Assembly: GCA_003175915.1 (NCBI GenBank)
Contig: PSRH01000110.1
Span: 1-5,775 of the forward strand
Length of the DNA stretch: 5,775 bases
DNA from: Candidatus Melainabacteria bacterium
Lineage (GTDB): Bacteria > Cyanobacteriota > Vampirovibrionia > Obscuribacterales > Obscuribacteraceae
Reading direction: 5' to 3'
Part shown: positions 1-5,748 of the stretch, piece after piece
Layout: the number at the start of each line of letters is the position of its first letter
How positions within the stretch are numbered: position 1 is the first letter of the stretch
Notes under the pieces: generated by a model
Seen by the model: only the letters and a program-made list of their open reading frames with translations
Told to the model about the DNA's origin: nothing
The model's database searches: none
Program-made: the position numbers and the translations under genes

Positions 1-30
1 GCATTACGTGAAGGACTGGCTGAAGCGTAA
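1..30 (+). CDS. Possible 3' end of an upstream gene (fragment)
   Basis: Reading from base 1 gives nine codons (ALREGLAEA) and a TAA stop at 28-30. No function can be read from so little. The call rests on context: a strong intrinsic terminator begins 48 bases after this stop, as expected at the end of a transcription unit. A competing reading starts at base 2 and stays open for 41 codons (beginning HYVKDWLKRN) to a TGA at 125-127. That reading runs through the terminator stem and its T tract, so I think it less likely. Confidence 0.2.
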   Translation, partial: ALREGLAEA

Positions 31-77
31 TGAGATACTGAGTCCACTTCGCAAGGGACAGTCAGGCAGTAGCATAG

Positions 78-111
78 ACACCATCGCAGATTTAGTCTGG
101 ATGGTGTTTTT
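78..111 (+). terminator. Rho-independent terminator
   Basis: The left arm ACACCATC (78-85) plus CAGA (87-90) pairs perfectly with TCTG (96-99) plus GATGGTGT (100-107). There is one bulged G at 86 and a 5-base loop TTTAG. A run of five T follows at 107-111, then further T-rich sequence. This is the standard stem plus U-tract form for plus-strand transcription. It should end the transcript of a gene lying to the left and insulate the TPR gene from it. Confidence 0.75.
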
Positions 112-123
112 GTTTGCTGGTTT

Positions 124-153
124 TTGACAGTGAGCCGCTCTGGCTGGTTTATT
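124..153 (+). promoter_or_regulatory. Candidate sigma70-type promoter for the TPR gene
   Basis: TTGACA at 124-129 matches the -35 consensus at all six positions. TTTATT at 148-153 matches the -10 consensus at four of six positions, with an 18-base spacer. It lies directly after the upstream terminator, where a new promoter is expected. Transcription would start about seven bases after the -10 box, near 160, which is also the first base of the preferred ATG. The TTG at 124 could be taken for a start codon, but I read it as part of the -35 box. Confidence 0.42.
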
Positions 154-159
154 CAACCA

Positions 160-1227
160 ATGAGTTTCCGCACGCTAACGGTCATCGGCCTTGTCTGGTT
201 AGTGACCGCTTTGCCCGATCAAACAAGCGAAGCTAAGAGCACAAACGATAAGCCTTCTGCAAAAACAGCCGGGACAGCACTTTGCCCGGAGCAAGCGACC
301 CTGGACATAAATCCCCAAACTGCCAGTTCACCTCGCCAACAACCACCAAATCTACCGAAAGACTGGAACTTATCGCACAAGATCCTGACAGGCAGTGTCT
401 CAAAGTTTCAAAGGGCGGATAAAGAACGAGATCGCAAGACCATAATTAGGTTGGCCAAAGCAAATGACGATACCGTATATGGTGAAGCCAACCGTGCACT
501 GAAATCAGGTAACTATGAATTAGCAGCCAAACTTTACGAACTCCTCAGTGAACGCAAGCCCAATGATCCTCGCTACTTTTATGGAGCCGGGATTGCCTAT
601 CACATGCAAGGAAATGACTATGATGCTTTCTCTAACCTCGAGATCGCCTGGCACCTCGGGGATTTACCTATTTACGCACAAACGGCAGAATCAATCATCC
701 CATTTCTAAAAAACAAGGTCGACGATCAATTCAAGCTCACTTTCCAATACGATGCGCATGATCCGGCTTTAGTCGTGAACGCAGGAGCGAGATGTTGGAA
801 AGCAGGGCTGACGAAGCAAAGCCTTCAACTTTTCGGGTATGCGCTAAAACACGAACCGCTCTATGCCCAGATTGCCGCCTACGATCTTGGTGTCAATGCC
901 GAATACAGACACGACTATAAGCTCGCCTTAAAGTATTACAAATGGGCGGCAGCGCAGAGCCACAGACTGGAGTTGGAAGAAAAACAGTTTCCTCTATATA
1001 GCGGCAAGATCAGGAAGAGCTTAAAGCAATTGCCGACCTTCTATATAGAACAAGCCTGTGCGGATGTAGAAAATGAGCTCAAAGGTAATGTCCATGCTTC
1101 CGCCTGGCATGGTTGGGTACAAGCCCAGTCACTTCCCAAACATTGGTGCTCTGAAGTTTGTCCTCTCTGTGCAATTTCGCGTACTCGCAAAGAATACGAG
1201 GCCGGACTGATGGACTTTAAACCCTGA
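160..1227 (+). CDS. Exported TPR-repeat protein with C-terminal cysteine cluster
   Basis: The 355-residue product starts with a signal-like segment: a short basic N-terminus, a hydrophobic core (LTVIGLVWLV) and a plausible cleavage site after SEA near residue 26. It should therefore be extracytoplasmic. A low-complexity linker rich in Pro, Ser, Thr and Gln follows. Two tandem TPR-like units lie at about 104-137 and 138-171 (pattern AxxxxxxGxYxxAxxxYxxLLxxxPxDP) and two weaker ones at about 202-235 and 236-269. TPRs form helical scaffolds for protein binding; no enzyme motif is visible. The C-terminus has C330, C334 and C337 in a CxxxCxxC arrangement after His-Trp. I chose ATG 160 because it opens directly into the signal peptide. 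A TTG at 124 would add 12 residues but overlaps a perfect -35 box. No good Shine-Dalgarno site precedes either start. The partner and pathway are unknown; the gene lies 121 bases before the co-oriented VWA gene. Confidence 0.85.
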   Translation: MSFRTLTVIGLVWLVTALPDQTSEAKSTNDKPSAKTAGTALCPEQATLDINPQTASSPRQQPPNLPKDWNLSHKILTGSVSKFQRADKERDRKTIIRLAKANDDTVYGEANRALKSGNYELAAKLYELLSERKPNDPRYFYGAGIAYHMQGNDYDAFSNLEIAWHLGDLPIYAQTAESIIPFLKNKVDDQFKLTFQYDAHDPALVVNAGARCWKAGLTKQSLQLFGYALKHEPLYAQIAAYDLGVNAEYRHDYKLALKYYKWAAAQSHRLELEEKQFPLYSGKIRKSLKQLPTFYIEQACADVENELKGNVHASAWHGWVQAQSLPKHWCSEVCPLCAISRTRKEYEAGLMDFKP

Positions 1228-1239
1228 GAGAAACCCGTG

Positions 1240-1248
1240 TGATATACT
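1240..1248 (+). promoter_or_regulatory. Candidate extended -10 promoter for the VWA gene
   Basis: TG at 1240-1241, one base, then TATACT at 1243-1248 fits the extended -10 form TGnTATAAT with one mismatch. No recognisable -35 box stands 16-18 bases upstream, but extended -10 promoters can work without one. Transcription would begin near 1255, giving a leader of about 95 bases before the VWA start codon. It lies only 13 bases after the TPR gene stop. Confidence 0.33.
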
Positions 1249-1277
1249 GCTAATGTTGGTTTCCCTCAGCTCCAGCA

Positions 1278-1303
1278 CCACCCGCTACCACGGGCGGTTA
1301 TTT
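1278..1303 (+). terminator. Imperfect GC hairpin with T-rich tail between the TPR and VWA genes
   Basis: CCACCCG (1278-1284) pairs with CGGGCGG (1291-1297) with one A-C mismatch and a 6-base loop, and TTATTT follows. It could be a weak terminator for the TPR transcript, or a leader structure in the VWA mRNA if the candidate promoter at 1240-1248 is used. The short, interrupted T tract keeps confidence low. Confidence 0.3.
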
Positions 1304-1348
1304 GTCGACCACTCACAGGTCATAGCACCGCCAAGGTAAATCGATCTT

Positions 1349-3262
1349 ATGAGACGGACCTCGATTCGACCTTACACGCTGCGGAACCAACAGGGGGCTG
1401 GCTTCATCATCCTCACTCTGTTCATTGCCGCTTTTGTGATATTGCCGTGCGGGTTATTCGCGTTCGAGTTGATGCGATACAACTTGATCACTCAAGAGCT
1501 GCGCAATGTTACGGACGCCGCCGCTCTTGCAGGTGGAGCTGCTATGGCAAGCGCTCCCAAGGATCTCGACTTGCCGACAGTGCACGAACTAGCCATTCAA
1601 ACTGCGGTGGTAACCTTTGAGCAAAACAGCGTCGCCTCAACCAAATTTGCTCCGACTAACGTCACTGTTCATCAGAATGCCTTGTCCTCAGAGGTACCGC
1701 GCAAACCCTTCCAGGCAATCTTGAATATTGCTCTGGTTGACGATTTAGGCCGTCTCCAGCAGCTAGGCAGTAGCGGCATAAAGAAATTGCATGTGCAGGC
1801 TCTCTATGCTGACACACCGGCTTTTACTCATCTCTTGAACTTGATGCCAGTATTTGTCGCTAGTGCCCAAGCCGATGCCGGCCTGCCGCAGTTGGATCTA
1901 TTCATTTGTTTTGATGTTTCTGGATCTATGGACGACCAAACGGAAGTCACATTAGTGCGACGATTCTGGAACATAACCGAAAAGACCGTTGATTACAAAA
2001 TCCTCGAAACAGGCACCATTGCTGAATTATTCAAGCCTCCTCCGACGGGTACTGCGCTGAACGCCTTTTGGCCGCAAAATCTCTCCTACGGTTCCTACGG
2101 TGGACCAGAAGCGAACGAATGTCCCTGGATTTTCTCTGAAGGTCCCTATCCTCTTGGTAGCAAGATCAATCGCTTGCGGTCAGGGAAGCATCCCAAATTT
2201 ATTCATGACGAGCCCCCTTTTAATGAACCTTCTAATCGAGTGGAAGAACAGGGATGTCCACCTGGTAACTTTGACCCGCACGATCCAGAAAACCGCCTGG
2301 GAAATAAATTGGATGGCAATGCTTACGAAACAGGGTTCACCGATCTAGTTGTGAAAGCGTCCGACCATGGCATTTACCTCTATCCAAACATTGAGACATG
2401 TGTGGAAGCCTCGCGCGGCAACTTGGAAAACAAACTGACTTTCACGCTAAGCAAGGGTGGTTCCAAATTCAAAGTACATCCGGAGCTCAGTCTGATCATG
2501 CCGACGCCTGGTTACTACGCAGACTACTGGACGCAGGCGCAAGCTGCCTGTGAACCGATTAGCAGTGCCCGAAAGGCGGCATTGAAATTCCTGGATTACC
2601 TGAATAAAAATGCAGACGTTCACTTTGCCCTGGATGCGTTCGCAGATAATGCTGGACTGGACGAGGCGGACTACTGGAAGACGACTGCTCGAAAAATAGA
2701 TGTCTACTACCCTTTCGGAGGGGAAGATCTTTATCCGATTCCTTTCATAGGGCTCGACTTCTACAAATCGAAGTTTGAGGATGTGAGTGCTGCATTTAGT
2801 GGCACGGGTGTTGGCAATCTCGTAGGGTATTACGACAAACACCGTCTTGCTCTTGGTCCAACGGGAAAGACCAATATTGTCGAACCACTCCATCGAGCCA
2901 TCGAACAACTTACTAACCCTACGAAGACGCGCCGTTTTTCTAAAAAGGCAATACTGCTCTTCACTGATGGCGTGGCAAACGAGCCCTATAACACCGAATC
3001 GGCCAACTCAATGGCGCTGAAAGAAGCGCGCCGCGCTTACGAAAATGGCATCCCAATTTTTACGATAGGCCTTTCCCAAAATAGTGAGATGAGACGATTG
3101 GAAAGCGAACTGCTGGGCGACGGACTGAATGGCTCGGGAAAAGGCATTGCTTATGTATCAGGCAATCATGCTGCTTATATTCCAGTAGGCAAGGGTCAAG
3201 ACCTCCAGGATGCCTTTCAAACTGTGGCGCGAAATCTTGTTGTTCTGCGAGGACGAAAATAG
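1349..3262 (+). CDS. TadE/TadG-like membrane-anchored VWA-domain protein
   Basis: The 637-residue product begins with a basic N-terminus and one hydrophobic helix (about 18-41), followed by LRNVTDAAALAGGAAMA (51-67). This is the hallmark of the Tad pilus-assembly TadE/TadG family, whose N-terminal helix anchors the protein in the cytoplasmic membrane. Residues 156-178 match the segment that usually precedes the VWA domain in TadG proteins. The VWA domain has a complete metal-ion-dependent adhesion site: D189-x-S191-x-S193, T508 in GKTN, and D540-G541. It should bind a divalent cation and a ligand outside the membrane. The fold is split: about 205 residues lie between the DxSxS loop and the first helix (about 405-419). 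This insert has four Cys (258, 303, 351, 401). An AAGGT ribosome site at 1333-1337 precedes the ATG by 11 bases. No other tad genes are in view, so a pilus role is unproven; cell-surface adhesion or binding is equally possible. Confidence 0.88.
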   Translation: MRRTSIRPYTLRNQQGAGFIILTLFIAAFVILPCGLFAFELMRYNLITQELRNVTDAAALAGGAAMASAPKDLDLPTVHELAIQTAVVTFEQNSVASTKFAPTNVTVHQNALSSEVPRKPFQAILNIALVDDLGRLQQLGSSGIKKLHVQALYADTPAFTHLLNLMPVFVASAQADAGLPQLDLFICFDVSGSMDDQTEVTLVRRFWNITEKTVDYKILETGTIAELFKPPPTGTALNAFWPQNLSYGSYGGPEANECPWIFSEGPYPLGSKINRLRSGKHPKFIHDEPPFNEPSNRVEEQGCPPGNFDPHDPENRLGNKLDGNAYETGFTDLVVKASDHGIYLYPNIETCVEASRGNLENKLTFTLSKGGSKFKVHPELSLIMPTPGYYADYWTQAQAACEPISSARKAALKFLDYLNKNADVHFALDAFADNAGLDEADYWKTTARKIDVYYPFGGEDLYPIPFIGLDFYKSKFEDVSAAFSGTGVGNLVGYYDKHRLALGPTGKTNIVEPLHRAIEQLTNPTKTRRFSKKAILLFTDGVANEPYNTESANSMALKEARRAYENGIPIFTIGLSQNSEMRRLESELLGDGLNGSGKGIAYVSGNHAAYIPVGKGQDLQDAFQTVARNLVVLRGRK

Positions 3263-3295
3263 TTCACAGATCCTCTTGCGTTGCCTGAAATTTTG

Positions 3296-3315
3296 CCGCC
3301 CTTTCATACGGGCGG
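3296..3315. terminator. GC hairpin between convergent genes, possible bidirectional terminator
   Basis: CCGCCC (3296-3301) and GGGCGG (3310-3315) form a perfect six-pair GC stem with an 8-base loop. It sits 33 bases after the VWA stop and 37 bases before the end of the facing PBP gene, the usual place for a shared terminator. Neither strand has a proper T run after the stem, so it may block or stabilise transcript ends rather than act as a canonical intrinsic terminator. Confidence 0.35.
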
Positions 3316-3352
3316 GATCCTAGTCAGCACTTTGAACTAAGCCCCGCCAACC

Positions 3353-5362
3353 TCAGCGAAAAATGCCGAAGATTTTGTGGAACAAGCGTCCGACAAAGCC
3401 GCTCTTCGATGGGCTACCCTCCTCCCTGGCTGGTGACGTGGCACCCTCTTCCGGGCTGGCCGCTAACTGAGGTGAAGGCAAATTCAGTTCGTAATCATGT
3501 AGAAGAGGATTGACCGGGACCGGGAATGCTGCTGGTGGTTGAGGATGTAAGCGATAGTAAGCTTGCATGTAGTTTTTCCAGATTCCTGCTGCAATTGCTC
3601 CCCCGGTTACTTGCGTGCCAGGCACGGCTTTGTGTTCGTCATTGCCACCCCAAACTGCCGTAACCGTGTCGGGCGTGAAACCAACAAACCATACGTCTTT
3701 GCCACCGTCGGCAGTGCCGGTCTTGCCGGCAACGGGTCGATCAGGTAACTGGGCAGCCTTACCCGTACCAACCTTGACTACGTCTTGCATGATGTCCACC
3801 AGTTGATCGACCGGTTCGGCATCAAACACTGGCTGCTCGTTCAACTTGCACACTCCCAGAATCTGCCCGTCCTTATTTTCAATGCGCCTGATTAAGATCG
3901 GCTCTGCCCTTACCCCCCTTCGCGCGAAGGTGGCATAGGCTGATGCCATTTCCAAGGGACTGACTGCGCCGGTGCCCAGGGCGATAGCAGGGGTTGGAGC
4001 AAGGGGGGAGCTGATCCCGGCTAACCTTGCCGTATTGATAATCTGCCCTATGCCAGTTGCTTCCGCTAACCGAACGGCACAGACGTTGCGCGAGAGCGCC
4101 AGAGCGCGGCGGACAGAAATCGGGCCAAGAAACGTGCCGTCAAAGTTTTTAGGCGTGTAGACGCCTTCCGTGCCTGGTATACGAATGCTCAGCGGCATGT
4201 CGTCTACTACTGTATCCGGTGTGATCGCTCCGGAAAGCAAACCGGCTAGATAGACAAACGGTTTGAATGCCGATCCGGCAGTATGGCAGTTGAGAGCTCG
4301 ATCCCATGGATTCAGCTGATAGGAACCGGTTCCGCCGATTAGCGAGATCACTGCTGCATCTTTCACGGACAGGCACACCAGGGCTCCCTGGGAAATCCCC
4401 CGTGGCGCTCTCCGGATTCCTAGGGTTAAGGCCTTTTCTGCCTCTTCTTGGGCACGAATATCTAGATTGGTGAATACTTTCGTTCCAGCAGCGTGAATCT
4501 TTTCGTGGCCGAATTGTGACTCGAGTACCTGCAGTACGTATGAAATGTAGTACCACATGCTATCGCGCGTGGTACCAGTGTCTCTAAACTTCAAGTTTTC
4601 ATATCTGGCTTTTGCGGCTAGCTCAGGGGAGATATAGTGGAGGGCGGCCATGTTTGTCAGTATGTCCTTTTGCCGCTTCAGTGCTTCGCCATAATGAGCA
4701 GGTTCGCTGAGAGTTGAAGGTGCCGTAACAAGTCCGGCTAAATATGCGGATTCTGCCGGTGTCAAGGTTGAGGAGGTTTTGCCGAAATATTTCTCAGCAG
4801 CCCGCTCTACACCGAAAGCTCCTCTACCAAAGTAGATGTAGTTTAAATACGCCTCGAGAATCTTTTTCTTGGGATAGAGCATCTCCAGTTCAATGGCCAG
4901 AATGGCCTCTTGTACTTTTCCATAGAGGCTGCGTTTCTGGGTCGGAAAAAACAAATTCTTTACCAGCTGTTGGGTGATCGTGGATCCACCTTGCACAGCG
5001 TGTCCTTTGGAAAGGTTGACTGAAACAGCGCGGGCGATACTGAGCAGGTTGACGCCATGGTGCTGGTAGAAATCGCGGTCTTCAGAAGTGACGATCGCTT
5101 GCTGCATTGATTTGGCGATCTGGCCAAGGGGTACGGGGAAAGAGTCGCGGTCGGCGAAGACGGTAAGGACAAGCTTGTCATTGCGATCGTAAATCTGTAA
5201 TCCGGAGTCTTGCGAAGGTAGACTGAGCGATTTGACACTGGCATTCACACTAAATACGAGCAAAACTAAGGCGGTAAGCGCCGAGATGGCTGCCAAAACC
5301 CCGGCGCGAACAAAAGACTGGCCGCCTATAAAACTTCTTTTCACTCCATTGTTCTCGCCCAT
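3353..5362 (-). CDS. Class A penicillin-binding protein (PBP1A-type glycosyltransferase/transpeptidase)
   Basis: This 669-residue bifunctional enzyme polymerises lipid II into glycan strands and cross-links the peptides. It has a short cytoplasmic N-terminus and one membrane anchor (about 19-40). A GT51 glycosyltransferase domain (about 70-240) follows, with catalytic E94 in EDRDFYQHHG, QGGSTITQQLVKN (124-136), E152, and KKILEAYLN (166-174) leading into FGRGAFG. The transpeptidase domain (about 325-595) has SxxK at S364-K367, SxN at S424-N426 and KTGT at 547-550, so both activities look intact. There is little room for the OB-type insert found in long Gram-negative PBP1A. The tail (about 601-669) is Pro/Ser/Glu-rich and ends in a basic amphipathic stretch. 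The ATG at 5362 has AAAGG only three bases upstream, which is tight. GTG at 5344 (residue 7) is a weaker alternative, preceded by a GGGCGAG site. No mutation or truncation is seen. It is convergent with the VWA gene. Confidence 0.96.
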   Translation of the reverse strand: MGENNGVKRSFIGGQSFVRAGVLAAISALTALVLLVFSVNASVKSLSLPSQDSGLQIYDRNDKLVLTVFADRDSFPVPLGQIAKSMQQAIVTSEDRDFYQHHGVNLLSIARAVSVNLSKGHAVQGGSTITQQLVKNLFFPTQKRSLYGKVQEAILAIELEMLYPKKKILEAYLNYIYFGRGAFGVERAAEKYFGKTSSTLTPAESAYLAGLVTAPSTLSEPAHYGEALKRQKDILTNMAALHYISPELAAKARYENLKFRDTGTTRDSMWYYISYVLQVLESQFGHEKIHAAGTKVFTNLDIRAQEEAEKALTLGIRRAPRGISQGALVCLSVKDAAVISLIGGTGSYQLNPWDRALNCHTAGSAFKPFVYLAGLLSGAITPDTVVDDMPLSIRIPGTEGVYTPKNFDGTFLGPISVRRALALSRNVCAVRLAEATGIGQIINTARLAGISSPLAPTPAIALGTGAVSPLEMASAYATFARRGVRAEPILIRRIENKDGQILGVCKLNEQPVFDAEPVDQLVDIMQDVVKVGTGKAAQLPDRPVAGKTGTADGGKDVWFVGFTPDTVTAVWGGNDEHKAVPGTQVTGGAIAAGIWKNYMQAYYRLHPQPPAAFPVPVNPLLHDYELNLPSPQLAASPEEGATSPAREEGSPSKSGFVGRLFHKIFGIFR

Positions 5363-5416
5363 TTGCCTTTAAAAACCGGATGACCCTTATCTAAGTTCAA
5401 CATTTTTCCAACAGAC

Positions 5417-5429
5417 TTGCCCTAGGCAA
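5417..5429. repeat. Palindrome TTGCC-CTA-GGCAA, possible operator
   Basis: A perfect 5-bp inverted repeat with a 3-base centre lies 55 bases upstream of the PBP start codon. This position suits a repressor or activator site for that gene. The same half-sites occur in the opposite arrangement (GGCAA-T-TTGCC) at 5620-5630. A short dyad of this kind can arise by chance, so regulatory function is inference. Confidence 0.25.
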
Positions 5430-5463
5430 TGAACTTTTTGAAACAATAATCGTTGTTGTCACT

Positions 5464-5513
5464 AGGTGTGGTACGGCGGATTGGTCGGGGAGAGTTTGTC
5501 GTACCATTCACCT
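5464..5513. other. Long bulged stem-loop, candidate structured RNA or leader element
   Basis: AGGTG (5464-5468) pairs with CACCT (5509-5513), and TGGTACG (5469-5475) pairs with CGTACCA (5500-5506). The result is 12 perfect pairs interrupted only by a two-base bulge (5507-5508). The loop is 24 bases and strongly G-rich on the plus strand. The structure lies about 100-150 bases upstream of the PBP start, so on the minus strand it could be part of that gene's 5' leader. It has no T tract, so it is not a terminator. I do not recognise an RNA family. Confidence 0.42.
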
Positions 5514-5547
5514 GACTGTGCGAAAAATTGGTTGCTCAATTATCTTT

Positions 5548-5584
5548 GCCGCTTGGAAGAGCGGCCGGGATTCTTTGGAGAATC
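5548..5584. other. Two abutting perfect hairpins
   Basis: GCCGCT (5548-5553) pairs with AGCGGC (5560-5565) across a 6-base loop. Three bases later, GATTCT (5569-5574) pairs with AGAATC (5579-5584) across the tetraloop TTGG. Two perfect 6-bp stems this close together suggest folded RNA or a bipartite protein site. On the minus strand the hairpins are followed by AATTG-6 bases-CAATT and TTT (5526-5542), an AT-only stem too weak to call a terminator. Confidence 0.35.
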
Positions 5585-5619
5585 TAACTCCATTTGATAA
5601 AGGTGGCATATATCTAACT

Positions 5620-5630
5620 GGCAATTTGCC
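5620..5630. repeat. Short palindrome GGCAA-T-TTGCC
   Basis: A perfect 5-bp inverted repeat around one central base. Its half-sites are those of the 5417-5429 palindrome in inverted order. An 8-base direct repeat ATCTAACT occurs just before it (5612-5619) and again 30 bases earlier (5582-5589). The function is unknown; chance is possible at this length. Confidence 0.22.
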
Positions 5631-5693
5631 TCATAACCGATTCATCTAGCAGGTAAACGGGTATTAGCACATTAGGTTTGGAGAGAGGTAATC

Positions 5694-5748
5694 AAAAAAA
5701 CCGGACTGGGCTAAGCCTCGCTTACCTATTACCACGACGCGCCCAGCC
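5694..5748 (-). terminator. Minus-strand intrinsic terminator-like structure
   Basis: On the minus strand, GGCTGGGC (5748-5741) can pair with GCCCAGTCC (5711-5703) with one bulge. A smaller hairpin TAAGC-GAG-GCTTA (5724-5712) is nested inside. Two bases after the outer stem comes a run of seven T (5700-5694). The T run with GC-rich stems fits a terminator for a gene transcribed leftward into this window. It would isolate that gene from the PBP gene in the same direction. Confidence 0.45.

Noticed and set aside
2..127. 41-codon open frame whose TGA overlaps the TTG at 124 (TTGA), suggesting translational coupling
   Set aside because: The frame reads through a strong intrinsic terminator at 78-111, and the TTG is better explained as part of a perfect -35 box.
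2100..2348. 82-codon plus-strand open frame in another frame of the VWA gene
   Set aside because: It overlaps the unusual insert, so I considered a frameshift or nested gene. The VWA frame is continuous through it and the alternative product shows no motif.
2447..2908. 153-codon minus-strand open frame inside the VWA gene
   Set aside because: It lies wholly antisense to a well-supported gene, has no recognisable domain or ribosome site, and its composition looks like a frame shadow.
3563..4160. Several plus-strand open frames of about 60 codons opposite the PBP gene
   Set aside because: Antisense shadows of the transpeptidase domain with no domain signature and no ribosome site.
4149..4556. 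135-codon minus-strand open frame within the PBP gene
   Set aside because: Same strand but a different frame of the transpeptidase/linker region. The PBP frame is intact with all catalytic motifs, so this is a shadow.
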